Below, one piece after another: positions 1-6,668 of a DNA stretch of 14,452 bases; the stretch's first letter is position 1, and every line of letters starts with the position of its first letter. Source of the DNA: Lentisphaerota bacterium (lineage in GTDB: Bacteria > Verrucomicrobiota > Kiritimatiellia > RFP12 > UBA3636). Location: contig JALHHX010000044.1 in the NCBI GenBank assembly GCA_022837245.1, forward strand, positions 1-14,452, written 5' to 3'. The translations under genes were made by a program, and so were the position numbers. A model generated the notes under the pieces. The model ran no database searches. It was not told the origin of the DNA and was given only the letters and a program-made list of their open reading frames with translations.

Positions 1-2
1 TC

Positions 3-1223
3 ATCGACGAAGTGCGGCGCTGGGGAATCCCCGTGCGCGCGGTGGTGGTGACGCGCTTCAATCCGGAGATGAAGGCTGCGGCGGGATTCGTCGGCAAGTT
101 GCGCCACTTCGGCATCAAAGTCGTGACGCACTACCTGATCCCAGGATATCCAGAACATCCCGAAATGGTGCTCAGCGACGAGGGCTGCGGCAGAAACGAG
201 TTCGTGGAGACGGAACGCCCGATCGTCGCGGTCATAGGCCCCGGCCCCAGCAGCGGCAAGTTCGCAACATGTCTCAACCAGGTGTACCACGAATTCAAAC
301 GCGGCAGGACGGCGGCATACGCGAAGTACGAGACTTTCCCCGTCTGGAACCTCCCGCTCGACCATCCCGTCAACATCGCATACGAAGCCGCGACCGCCGA
401 CCTTTTCGACATCAATGTAATTGACTCATACCACATGAAGGCCTACGGCCGCACGGCCGTGAATTACAACAGGGACATCGAGGCGTTCCCGATCATGCAG
501 GCCCTGCTGACAGGCATCATGGGACCGGATGGGTACAAATCGCCCACAGACATGGGCGTCAACTGCGTCGGTTTCGCGATCACGGACGATGATGTCGTGC
601 GCTGCGCCGCCGGGCAGGAGGTGATACGGCGCCGCTTCCAGACCGCGTGCGAAATCCTAGAGGGACGCTGCAACGAAAAAGCGCTGGACCGCGTCGACGG
701 CCTTCTCGCGAAGTTGAACCTCAAGCTTGAAGACCGCGCCGTTGTCGAACCCGCGCGCAAGGCCGCGGCTGACGCGAAGGAACTCGGAAATGGGTTTAAC
801 GGAATCTACTGCGGTGCCGCGATCCAGCTTCACGACGGCACGATTATCACTGGCAAAAACTCCCCGATGATGCACGCCGCCTCAAGCATGCTCCTCAACG
901 CGCTGAAACACCTGGCCGGACTGCCGGATTGGCTGCACCTTATACCGGAGCCGTTCACTCATGCCATCACTAACATGAAAAAGCAGACGTTCAGGCAGAC
1001 GGCGTCGAACCTCGATGTCGCGGAGCTCCTCATCGCCATCGGCATCAGCTCGGCCAACAGCAACGCCGTCATGCGCGCCGTCGAAACGCTCGTGGAACTG
1101 CGCGATTGCGACGTCCACCTCACGCACATGGCGGGAGACGGCGATTCCGCCGGCCTCCGCCGCCTCGGGGTCGTGGTCACCTGCGACCCGGTCTACCCAT
1201 CCAAAAACCTCTTCTTGGAATAA
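3..1223 (+). CDS. DUF1846 (UPF0371) family protein, 5' end missing
   Basis: The reading frame is open to the left edge and continues upstream of the first possible start (a GTG at 12) as I-D-E-V, so the true start lies outside the window. About 406 residues are visible; the family is usually about 500, so roughly the first fifth is missing. Family hallmarks include the glycine-rich GPGPSSGKFATCLNQVYHE (near residue 80), the block TYPVWNLPLDHPVN-like (seen as FPVWNLPLDHPVNIAYEAAT), YKSPTDMGVN, and TGKNSPMMHAASSMLLNALK near residue 285. The GPGPSSGK stretch resembles a nucleotide-binding loop, but the biochemical role of the family is not settled and I do not assign one. The protein is probably cytosolic, with no signal or membrane segment visible. 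It is followed after 6 nt by the next gene on the same strand, so the two are probably co-transcribed. Confidence 0.9.
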   Translation: MDEVRRWGIPVRAVVVTRFNPEMKAAAGFVGKLRHFGIKVVTHYLIPGYPEHPEMVLSDEGCGRNEFVETERPIVAVIGPGPSSGKFATCLNQVYHEFKRGRTAAYAKYETFPVWNLPLDHPVNIAYEAATADLFDINVIDSYHMKAYGRTAVNYNRDIEAFPIMQALLTGIMGPDGYKSPTDMGVNCVGFAITDDDVVRCAAGQEVIRRRFQTACEILEGRCNEKALDRVDGLLAKLNLKLEDRAVVEPARKAAADAKELGNGFNGIYCGAAIQLHDGTIITGKNSPMMHAASSMLLNALKHLAGLPDWLHLIPEPFTHAITNMKKQTFRQTASNLDVAELLIAIGISSANSNAVMRAVETLVELRDCDVHLTHMAGDGDSAGLRRLGVVVTCDPVYPSKNLFLE

Positions 1224-1229
1224 AGCCCG

Positions 1230-1655
1230 ATGAGCAACGAAAATTCAATGATCCCAGATCTGCAGGCAAGCCTGCTGTGCGACGACGTCCGCCAGGAAAA
1301 CAACGGCAAGTTCATGCTGATTGGCATTTTCGACGGACTCGCCGTCGCAAAACTCCCCGCCGCGTTCGCCAAGATATGCATCGTCAATAGATGGTGCTGC
1401 GGGCAGGGCACGTTCAACCAGAAAACTCGCATCATCGGCCCCGATGGCGGCACGGTCGTCGCTTCCGGAAAAGAAGTCAAGATTCACCTCCAGGCCGATG
1501 TCCACACCGCCACGAGCATCGAAATATTCGTGAACGCGAAGTTCGAGCACGAGGGCACCCACTGGGTCGAAGTGAACCTAGACGAGCAATTGCGCATTCG
1601 ATACCCACTCATCATACGAGTCGTCGAACCGCCGCACCCCGCGCCGCAGTTCTAG
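1230..1655 (+). CDS. Small DUF6941-like protein
   Basis: This 141-residue protein starts MSNENSMIPDLQASLLCDD and begins 6 nt after the DUF1846 stop, which suggests one transcript. The pattern near the N-terminus (xxPDLQASLLCDDVRQENNGK then LIGIFDG) and a beta-rich body ending in YPLIIRVVE fit the DUF6941 family as I remember it: short proteins of unknown role, predicted to fold as a beta sandwich. No catalytic motif, signal peptide or membrane helix is visible. There is no strong Shine-Dalgarno sequence. A second in-frame ATG six codons in (1248) could also be the start. The existence of the gene is fairly sure from its uninterrupted frame and its spacing; the family name is from memory and less certain. 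Confidence 0.75.
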   Translation: MSNENSMIPDLQASLLCDDVRQENNGKFMLIGIFDGLAVAKLPAAFAKICIVNRWCCGQGTFNQKTRIIGPDGGTVVASGKEVKIHLQADVHTATSIEIFVNAKFEHEGTHWVEVNLDEQLRIRYPLIIRVVEPPHPAPQF

Positions 1656-1672
1656 CTATGTAGTGCTGCGGC
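1643..1672 (+). other. Inverted repeat over the stop of the DUF6941-like gene
   Basis: GCCGCAG at 1643-1649 pairs perfectly with CTGCGGC at 1666-1672 around a 16-nt loop that contains the TAG stop. It could protect or end the transcript, but no T-run follows, so it is not a convincing intrinsic terminator. Confidence 0.3.
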
Positions 1673-1920
1673 AAAGACCCGTAGCAAGAGATCTGGAGTG
1701 CGGTTGCAAGCGCAGCGCGACGGTAACCCGCGCTTCGCGTGAGGCAACTGGAGCAGAGGCGCGTTTGAGAGGCCTTCAAAAACCACGCCGGCAACGAGTG
1801 TCAGTTAAGCTTGGCAGTCGCAGCGTTATTTTGCGGGAGGCTGGCACGGCAGCAAAACTCGCCAGCAACGCTTCGCGGCGTCGCGGTTTCGCGTGGGGGG
1901 CACCTCTATGAGGCCAGGGC

Positions 1921-2298
1921 CTAAGTCCTAAACCCCAACACCTTCTCTATGGCAGATACGCCCCATGTCCACGCAGTGTCCCTCGCAATGCACCCGTGCA
2001 TGTCGGTGATAAGATGAAAACCTTTGCGGCAAACGCTTCTATGCCGTTTTTGCTTGCGTCGAAAAGCACCTTGACTTTGGCATCATTGTATTTCTCCACA
2101 CCGCAGACGAACGTTTCGAAGCGCACTCGCGCCCCGGATCCAAGCACCATTTCGTCGTAGACAATCTTCAGCAGTTCAGGATCGATTGGCGCCCGGTTCC
2201 CCTGCTCCGGCTTTCAGGTGCGGCATTCCTTTCATTGTTTCCCCGAGCACCCATTTGGCGATCCCCTGGTAGACTAGCCGTATGCCGTCTGAAAACGG
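1921..2298 (-). pseudogene. Remnant of a FAD-dependent oxidoreductase (FAD_oxidored-like)
   Basis: Three pieces can be read on the - strand in shifting frames. The first (about 2298-2216) gives FSDGIRLVYQGIAKWVLGE. After a frameshift near 2212, the second (to about 2010) gives NRAPIDPELLKIVYDEM, then VLGSGARVRFETFVCGVEK and GIEAFAAKVFI. This order (a helix, then I-D-P-E-x-L-K-x-V-x-D-x-M, then a beta strand and an A-x-A-A-K-V-x-I strand) matches the middle of PF12831-type FAD-dependent oxidoreductases, where D-A-T-G-D-G-D normally follows. That motif is absent. After another shift, a third piece reads HLITDMHGCIARDTAWTWG to a TAG at 1921; I do not recognise it, and it may come from another part of the gene or from a different gene. 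The N-terminal dinucleotide-binding Gly motif is also absent. This is a dead fragment, not an expressed enzyme. Confidence 0.5.
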
Positions 2299-2340
2299 AC
2301 ACCATGCGGATTTGCGTCGCGATTGTCTCCTTGATTCTCA

Positions 2341-2352
2341 CCCCCCCCCCCC
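2341..2352. repeat. Homopolymer run of 12 C (12 G on the - strand)
   Basis: Twelve consecutive C bases lie just upstream (on the - strand) of the oxidoreductase remnant. Long G/C runs are prone to slippage. Here no intact gene spans it, so it is either a relic or an assembly-sensitive spot. Confidence 0.95.
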
Positions 2353-2729
2353 TCGTCTCGTGTTGAGATACAGCTGCAAATCCAGGAGCACATCGAGGAG
2401 AGGCGGGATTACATTCCGTCCTGTCATCATTGTCATTCTGACAGACAGGAGCTTTGGTTTGGCGCATGGTGACTTAACGTGCTCCACCAGTCTTTTCCCG
2501 TTCACCTTCCAGCTCGGCGCCAAGCCATCCTGGACGTTTGAGAGTGATGTAATTTCGGGTGGTACCTGAACTGGGACACTAGGTCAAGTCCCCGTATTGA
2601 GTGTTTGTGCCACCCTGCAATTTTAATCATTGAGACTGGCCGGCGTCGCGCGTGATAACGCTTGCCACCGAGGCCAAAGCGGTGCCACGCTGCGCTTGTC
2701 ACAGCATTCCAAGACTTTTCTGCGGTGCA

Positions 2730-2794
2730 GCTCCGCTGCGCGCCGCCCTCCACCCGCTTGGCCTGCTCCACGCTGGAGGGCGGCAGGCTTCCGC
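2730..2794. repeat. 65-bp hairpin-bearing repeat, copy 1
   Basis: This segment is identical to 2851-2915 except for one base (A at 2770, G at 2891). Inside it GCCGCCCTCCA (2742-2752) pairs perfectly with TGGAGGGCGGC (2774-2784) around a 21-nt loop. The 11-bp GC-rich stem and intergenic position suggest a dispersed, REP-like palindromic element. Confidence 0.9.
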
Positions 2795-2850
2795 CGCCGT
2801 GATCTTGCGCGCAAAACCACGGGATTACGGAGTCTGGCACCAGCACCACG

Positions 2851-2915
2851 GCTCCGCTGCGCGCCGCCCTCCACCCGCTTGGCCTGCTCCGCGCTGGAGG
2901 GCGGCAGGCTTCCGC
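2851..2915. repeat. 65-bp hairpin-bearing repeat, copy 2
   Basis: This is the second copy, in direct orientation, 121 bp downstream of copy 1. The stem arms are at 2863-2873 and 2895-2905. It ends about 20 bp before the candidate promoter of the Rrf2-family gene. The 56 bp between the copies are not repeated. Confidence 0.9.
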
Positions 2916-2935
2916 TTTATTTCCACTAAATTGCC

Positions 2936-2965
2936 TTGCGGAAATATACCGAGAGCTGGTATTAT
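2936..2965 (+). promoter_or_regulatory. Candidate sigma-70 promoter of the Rrf2-family gene
   Basis: TTGCGG (2936-2941) and TATTAT (2960-2965) are separated by 18 bp and lie 63 nt upstream of the ATG. Each hexamer differs from consensus at one or two positions. This is the best promoter-like match in the 100 bp before the gene. Confidence 0.5.
2946..2962. promoter_or_regulatory. Dyad overlapping the promoter, possible Rrf2 operator
   Basis: ATACC (2946-2950) and GGTAT (2958-2962) form a perfect 5-bp inverted repeat with a 7-bp centre, lying inside the spacer and -10 element. Rrf2 regulators bind dyads as dimers and many repress their own gene; IscR type 1 sites also begin with ATA and end with TAT. 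A protein bound here would block RNA polymerase. Confidence 0.4.
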
Positions 2966-3027
2966 CACGGGCGTATACGCGAGGTTGAGCCGATATCGGC
3001 GCCGCGGGGAAGAACAATAAAACAACC

Positions 3028-3480
3028 ATGGGCATGAATATATCCACAAAAGGTCGTTACGGCATGCGAATCCTGTACGACATCGCAGTCCACGACGATG
3101 GAAAGCGCCGTCTCATGAAGGATATTGCTGAGTCCCAGGAGATATCGGAGAAATACATCAGCCGACTTATGATCAGTCTGCGCAAAGCGGGGCTTGTGCG
3201 ATCCGTGAGGGGCGCAAAAGGCGGCTACAGGCTGGGACGCGACCCCTCCCAGATCTCCATCCTCGAGGTTGTCGAGGCGATGGAAGGGAGGGTGTGCATT
3301 GTGGATTGCGTGGGGTCTTCCATAACTTGCCCGAAAATCCAAACATGTCCAACGAATGGACTGTGGGCGCGGCTCAACCGCGAGATCCGCGCTTCGATGG
3401 GCAAGGTGACCCTCTCCGAAGTGATTGAACAGTACAGAGGCTGCGCCCCCTCGGGAATCTTCGGGGACTACAGCATCTAG
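3028..3480 (+). CDS. Rrf2-family transcriptional regulator, likely Fe-S sensing
   Basis: This 150-residue protein is of typical Rrf2 length. The N-terminus (ISTKGRYGMRILYDIA, residues 5-20) and the winged helix-turn-helix follow the family closely: DIAESQEISEKYISRLM (32-48) and LRKAGLVRSVRGAKGGYRL (51-69), the latter holding the wing signature RGAKGGY. After the dimerisation helix start (ILEVVEAMEG, 78-87) come cysteines at 90, 94, 101 and 107, in the place where IscR, NsrR and similar members bind an Fe-S cluster. C94, C101 and C107 fit the common C-x6-C-x5-C layout of this family. The target genes cannot be told from context. ATG 3028 was chosen because GGGGAAGAA (3005-3013) lies upstream, though ATG 3034 is possible. 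The gene converges on rplI with 7 bp between the stops. Confidence 0.93.
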   Translation: MGMNISTKGRYGMRILYDIAVHDDGKRRLMKDIAESQEISEKYISRLMISLRKAGLVRSVRGAKGGYRLGRDPSQISILEVVEAMEGRVCIVDCVGSSITCPKIQTCPTNGLWARLNREIRASMGKVTLSEVIEQYRGCAPSGIFGDYSI

Positions 3481-3487
3481 AGCTTGC

Positions 3488-3940
3488 CTACTCGGCGACC
3501 ACCCAGAGCTTGATCGTCTGGGTGACGTCGGTGTGCACCTTGACGGGCACTTCGAACGTGCCGAGCGTCTTGATGTTTTCGGGGAGCAGTATCATGTGCT
3601 CCTCAAGCGTCTTAAAGCCGGCTTCGTGGAGAGCGGCCAGTATCTGCGCGGCGTTGACGGAGCCGTAGAGTGTCTCTTCTTCGCTCGTTTTCGCGCGGAT
3701 CGTGATCGACGTGTCCTTGAGCTTGGCGCCGAGCTTCTCAGCTTGGGCGAGTGTCTCCAGACGGAGCTTTTCGCGATCGGCATGAAGCTTTTCTATGCGG
3801 CGGCGCGCGGCCTCCGTGACGGGCTCGGCGAGCTTGCGGGGGATTAGATAGTTACGGGCGTACCCATCGGCCACGTGGACGATGTCGCCCTCGTTGCCAA
3901 GTTGCGGGACGTCCTTAATTAGGAAAAGTTCTTTAGACAT
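3488..3940 (-). CDS. rplI: Ribosomal protein L9
   Basis: L9 is a large-subunit protein at the base of the L1 stalk that binds 23S rRNA and helps keep the reading frame. The 150-residue length is normal. The N-terminal rRNA-binding domain shows the family signature: LGNEGDIVHVADGYARNYLI (residues 14-33, with G-D-x-V-x-V-x-x-G-Y-x-R-N-Y-L-I), followed by PRKLAEPVT. A long connecting helix rich in K, E and R spans about residues 40-78. The C-terminal domain runs from TLYGSVNAAQI (about 90-100) to the end. It is the last gene of the rpsF-ssb-rpsR-rplI group. The only ribosome-binding candidate is AAAGGG, rather far from the ATG. Its stop is 7 bp from that of the oncoming Rrf2-family gene, with no terminator in between. 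Confidence 0.98.
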   Translation of the reverse strand: MSKELFLIKDVPQLGNEGDIVHVADGYARNYLIPRKLAEPVTEAARRRIEKLHADREKLRLETLAQAEKLGAKLKDTSITIRAKTSEEETLYGSVNAAQILAALHEAGFKTLEEHMILLPENIKTLGTFEVPVKVHTDVTQTIKLWVVAE

Positions 3941-3966
3941 TGTGTTTCGTGCCCTTTTCGAAGTGG

Positions 3967-4197
3967 TTACATCATCAGGCCCATGGAACGGGCGCGGCGG
4001 ATGCCTTTTTTGATCTTGCGCTGTTGCGTGGAGTTGAGGCTGGTGAGGCGCTGCGGAAGGATTTTACCCTGCTCGCTGACGTAGCGGCCGAGGAATTCGA
4101 CGTCGTTGATGTCGATGACCGTGACGTCCCCGTCCGGCGTTTTTTTGCGGAGTGGAGTCTCTGGTCTGCGTGCTCTCTTGTTTTTGCGGAATGCCAT
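3967..4197 (-). CDS. rpsR: Ribosomal protein S18
   Basis: S18 is a small-subunit protein that pairs with S6 on the 16S rRNA platform. At 76 residues it has standard length. A basic N-terminal tail (MAFRKNKRARRP) is followed by the core: DINDVEFLGRYVSEQGKILP (residues 29-48, with the conserved D-x-x-x-L-x-x-F/Y-x-x-E-x-G-K-I-x-P-x-R-x-T) and then LNSTQQRKIKKGIRRARSMG, the C-terminal basic signature. The start is supported by GAGGA about 8 nt upstream. It lies 26 nt before rplI and 40 nt after ssb in the operon, the widespread bacterial order. Confidence 0.98.
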   Translation of the reverse strand: MAFRKNKRARRPETPLRKKTPDGDVTVIDINDVEFLGRYVSEQGKILPQRLTSLNSTQQRKIKKGIRRARSMGLMM

Positions 4198-4237
4198 TTA
4201 TTTGTCCTCTATCTTTCTATTGTGATTGTTTTGCGGC

Positions 4238-4690
4238 TCAGAACGGGGGTATGTCGTCGTCGCCGTCGAAATCGTCCGGTTCGGAGGTGGAAGCCGGGGC
4301 TTCGTCGCCTGCTGTTCCGGGATTGGGGGCCTGCTGTTGTTGGGGGCCGCGCTGCTGTGCAGGCGCGCCTATGAGCTGCATGCGATTGCAGACGATGCGC
4401 AGTTTGCTTCGCGTCTCATCCTGGGGAGTTTTCCACTCGTCGTACTGGAGGCGTCCTTCTATGAAAACGGGACTTCCCTTGGACAGGTACTGGTTGGCGA
4501 TTTCCGCCTGCCTTTCCCACAGGACGACGTCCACAAACACCGTTTTCCCGATGCTTTCGCCTTCCTTGTTGCGGAAGTTCTCGTTGATGGCGAGGCGGAG
4601 TTCGCAAACGGCAGTGCCCGATGGAATCCGCCTTAACTCGGGATCCTTGGTCAAGTTCCCGATTACTATGACCCGGTTGTAGCTTGCCAT
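4238..4690 (-). CDS. ssb: Single-stranded DNA-binding protein
   Basis: SSB coats single-stranded DNA in replication and repair and recruits partners through its acidic tail. The 150-residue product begins MASYNRVIVIGNLTKDPELR, the classic start of the OB fold, and contains ELRLAIN and the QAEIANQYLSKGSPVFIEGR block (about residues 66-85), with a conserved DEWKTPQDE-type loop. A Q/P-rich linker (about 110-130) leads to the tip DDFDGDDDIPPF, the conserved partner-binding end. The frame extends 13 codons further upstream, but ATG 4690 is preferred because AGGAG sits 6-7 nt before it and the protein then starts like its homologs. Placement between rpsF and rpsR is the common bacterial arrangement and couples it to ribosomal protein expression. 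Confidence 0.97.
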   Translation of the reverse strand: MASYNRVIVIGNLTKDPELRRIPSGTAVCELRLAINENFRNKEGESIGKTVFVDVVLWERQAEIANQYLSKGSPVFIEGRLQYDEWKTPQDETRSKLRIVCNRMQLIGAPAQQRGPQQQQAPNPGTAGDEAPASTSEPDDFDGDDDIPPF

Positions 4691-4773
4691 TTGCCGCTCC
4701 TTTCTCGTTTCATTTCCCAGTTGTTTCACATGCCAGCCGGCGCGTGGCTGTTGCGCCGCGCATTGGTCTCAGG

Positions 4774-5223
4774 CTAACCCCTGTAGTCGAGATCGTCGTC
4801 GTCCTCGTCTTCTTCGACAGGAAGTTCGTCGGTCGCGACTGGAGCCTTCTCGCCCACAGTGGCAGCTGCGGCCGCTGCTTTCGCCTTGAACGCTGCGCGG
4901 CGGGCGTCGTCGGCGGCCTTGGCGGCTTCGACTCGCTCGTTGCGTTGCACGATCTGCAGGCGGAAGTGCTCTTCGCTGTGCCTGAAGGCCTCATGTATGT
5001 CCTTGACGGCCTCCGGGTCGATCGCGAAGCGCACTTTGGCGTAGGTGCCATGCGTTTCCTTCTGGAGCGTGCGCGCGAATGCGCGGCGTCCGATGATTTC
5101 CGAGTTTTCGATCAAGCCTCCGAGTTTTTCAATCTCGGATGTGCTTTTCTCTAGTATCTTGTCCAGATCTTCTTCTTTGACGGTGCCTGCGAAGATGAAA
5201 AGGGCTTCATATTTCCTGGGCAT
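4774..5223 (-). CDS. rpsF: Ribosomal protein S6
   Basis: S6 sits on the small-subunit platform with S18. The first 100 residues have the S6 layout: MPRKYEALFIFAG (beta 1), a helix ending EIEKLGG, then IENSEIIGRRAFARTLQKET (about 38-57, the conserved G-R-R-x-x-A-x-x-x segment) and HGTYAKVRFAIDPEAV. Total length is 149 residues, against 95-110 for a minimal S6, because of an Ala/Lys-rich stretch (about 100-125) and a very acidic tail (VEEDEDDDDLDYRG). The E. coli protein also has an acidic tail that is modified with glutamates; whether that happens here cannot be seen. The AAGGA ribosome-binding site lies 8-9 nt before the ATG. The gene follows pth by 22 nt and precedes ssb by 83 nt. Confidence 0.97.
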   Translation of the reverse strand: MPRKYEALFIFAGTVKEEDLDKILEKSTSEIEKLGGLIENSEIIGRRAFARTLQKETHGTYAKVRFAIDPEAVKDIHEAFRHSEEHFRLQIVQRNERVEAAKAADDARRAAFKAKAAAAAATVGEKAPVATDELPVEEDEDDDDLDYRG

Positions 5224-5245
5224 TTGATTTTTCCTTATTGTTAAA

Positions 5246-5887
5246 TTATTCAGTTGATTCGTTCGTTGTGGGATTTGGCTTTTTCGTTTCTTTATTAGAC
5301 TGTTCTGTCGTTTCCGGTTCTTCGGCGTTGTACGCGTCCATCGCCTTCACCGTACCTTCCATCGCGGCGCAGAGCGCCGCCTCGGAGGCGGTTTTGATGC
5401 CTTCCGCGACGTTGGCGGAGTCGGCTTCCGAAATGCGGCCGAGCACGTGTCCGATGAGGTCTGGGCCGCGGTTTTCGCCGCGTCCCACGCCGATGCGCAC
5501 GCGCGTGAAATCCCGCGTGCCAAGGTTCTCGATGATGGACTTGAGGCCGTTGTGGCCGCCTGCGCCGCCCGTGGCGCGCACGCGCACGCGGCCTGGTTTG
5601 AGGTTGACGTCGTCGGACACCACCACGACATCCGCCGGTTCCATGCGGAAGTACCGCATGATGGCCCCGACCGCCTCTCCGCTGGAGTTCATGTACGTCA
5701 TTGGGCGCACGAGCAGGAGGTGCTCGCCGTCTTTGGAAACCTTGGCAACGTCCGCCTTGAATCGCGGCTCGATGCGCCAGTCCCCTCCGAGGGCGCGGCA
5801 AATAGAGTCCACGGCTTCGAACCCCACGTTGTGCGGGGTGTTCGCGTATTCGCGGCCTGGATTGCCTAGTCCTGCTATCATTTTCAC
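5246..5887 (-). CDS. pth: Peptidyl-tRNA hydrolase
   Basis: Pth cuts peptidyl-tRNAs that fall off the ribosome and recycles the tRNA in the cytosol. The sequence has all family landmarks: MIAGLGNPGREY (Asn 9), NTPHNVGF with the catalytic His 19, RPMTYMNSSG (Asn 67), VVVSDDVNLKPGRVRVR (Asp 92/93), and GGAGGHNGLKSI (His 112, Asn 113). At 213 residues it is about 20 longer than usual because of a hydrophilic tail rich in T, N, E and K. The first codon of the frame here is GTG (5887); ATG 5881 two codons later is the alternative, and AGGCGA upstream does not settle it. It sits between rplY and rpsF, and the rplY-pth pairing is widespread. Confidence 0.97.
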   Translation of the reverse strand: MKMIAGLGNPGREYANTPHNVGFEAVDSICRALGGDWRIEPRFKADVAKVSKDGEHLLLVRPMTYMNSSGEAVGAIMRYFRMEPADVVVVSDDVNLKPGRVRVRATGGAGGHNGLKSIIENLGTRDFTRVRIGVGRGENRGPDLIGHVLGRISEADSANVAEGIKTASEAALCAAMEGTVKAMDAYNAEEPETTEQSNKETKKPNPTTNESTE

Positions 5888-5935
5888 TTCAACTCGCCTG
5901 TTTCACCGGGAACGGGATTGTGTTCGAAATCCGTT

Positions 5936-6628
5936 TTACTTTTTCTTTGTGTCCGTTGCCGCCGGCTCGCCTTCGGCCTCGCCCTTGCCCTTCTTGACAC
6001 TCAGCTCGGGTTGCGCGGGTACGGCCCCCTCAGCAGCCTCGCCTGCGGGCGTCTCGGTCACCACTTCCTCGGTTGCCTCGGCGACGTTTGCGATGACTGT
6101 GTCCTTGGGCGTGATGATCTCGATCTTGTCGCCGAGGTCGAGGCTCGCGACCAATATGTCTTCGCCAAGCTTGAGCGAGGTGGTGTCCACAGTGATGTTT
6201 TCGATGGCGTCAGTTGGGAGGCACTCGACTTCGATGTGGCGGATCTGCTGTTCCAGAACGCCATTCTGGTTTCGGACGCCGTCCGGCTCGCCTGTGAGCA
6301 CGATCTGGATCTGGAGGCGTATCTTGCGAGTGGTGTCGACCTGGCTGAAATCGGCGTGCGAGATGCGGCCGGTGAGGTGGTCTCGCTGCACTTCGCGCAA
6401 CAGTGCGAGAGTGTCCTTGCCGCCTATGTTCATGGACATCATGACCTGGGCGTCGCCGTGCCTGCTCATAATGCGTTCGAAATTGTGCGAGCTGAGCTGT
6501 ATCAATTCCGTCGTCCCGTCGATGTTCGCGAGGACTGCTGGGATTACGCCTGCGCGGCGCAGCCGGCGCGCGGCGGTTGAACCGCTGCATGTGCGTTGTT
6601 CTGCGTTGACTTTTATTTCTGTTGACAT
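5936..6628 (-). CDS. rplY: Ribosomal protein L25 (CTC/TL5 type)
   Basis: This is the long, two-domain form of L25, which binds 5S rRNA; its short form in E. coli is about 94 residues. The 231-residue product starts MSTEIKVNAEQRT and continues GSTAARRLRRAGVIPAVLA (the conserved R-x-x-R-x-x-G-x-I-P-x-V), ending the RNA-binding domain with LREVQRDHLTGRISHADF. The second, beta-rich domain runs from about residue 95 to 185 and includes GVLEQQIRHIEVECLPTDAI and the DLGDKIEI segment. A tail of about 45 residues rich in A, E, P and K closes it. The frame is open 34 codons further up into prs, but ATG 6628 is chosen because the protein begins like its homologs there and AGGAG lies upstream. It starts 40 nt after prs ends. 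Confidence 0.96.
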   Translation of the reverse strand: MSTEIKVNAEQRTCSGSTAARRLRRAGVIPAVLANIDGTTELIQLSSHNFERIMSRHGDAQVMMSMNIGGKDTLALLREVQRDHLTGRISHADFSQVDTTRKIRLQIQIVLTGEPDGVRNQNGVLEQQIRHIEVECLPTDAIENITVDTTSLKLGEDILVASLDLGDKIEIITPKDTVIANVAEATEEVVTETPAGEAAEGAVPAQPELSVKKGKGEAEGEPAATDTKKK

Positions 6629-6668
6629 GACTCTGTTTGTCTCCTGCCCCCATGGAAGGGGTGTTTTG

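Larger units (their letters stand above)
1656..2935. other. Decayed region without an intact gene
   Basis: No frame on either strand here has a recognisable, complete protein. Positions 1673-1920 show GC-rich sequence with short inverted repeats but nothing I can name. Positions 1921-2298 hold frameshifted oxidoreductase remains on the - strand. A C12 tract follows at 2341-2352. Positions 2353-2729 include a - strand frame of about 60 codons (reading APSWKVNGKRLVEHVKSP near 2520-2470) that looks protein-like but that I do not recognise. Two 65-bp repeats lie at 2730-2915. The longest frames here (for example 2502-3047, -) run across the repeats and have low-complexity products, so I treat them as non-coding. 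Confidence 0.7.

Noticed and set aside
2730..2915. CRISPR array
   Set aside because: There are only two repeat copies, each 65 bp with a long internal palindrome, a single 56-bp interval, and no cas genes.
2502..3047. Open frame of 181 codons on the - strand
   Set aside because: It crosses both 65-bp repeats, has a repetitive, low-complexity product (EGGAQRS repeated), and covers the promoter and start of the Rrf2-family gene.
3481..3487. Possible shared terminator between the converging Rrf2-family gene and rplI
   Set aside because: Only 7 bp separate the stops and I see no stem with a T-run on either strand nearby.
4739..4757. Hairpin in the 83-nt gap between rpsF and ssb (GGCGC and GCGCC arms)
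   Set aside because: Five-bp arms with a 9-nt loop and no T-run are expected by chance in GC-rich DNA. There is no sign of an S6:S18 binding leader, as it does not lie before rpsF.
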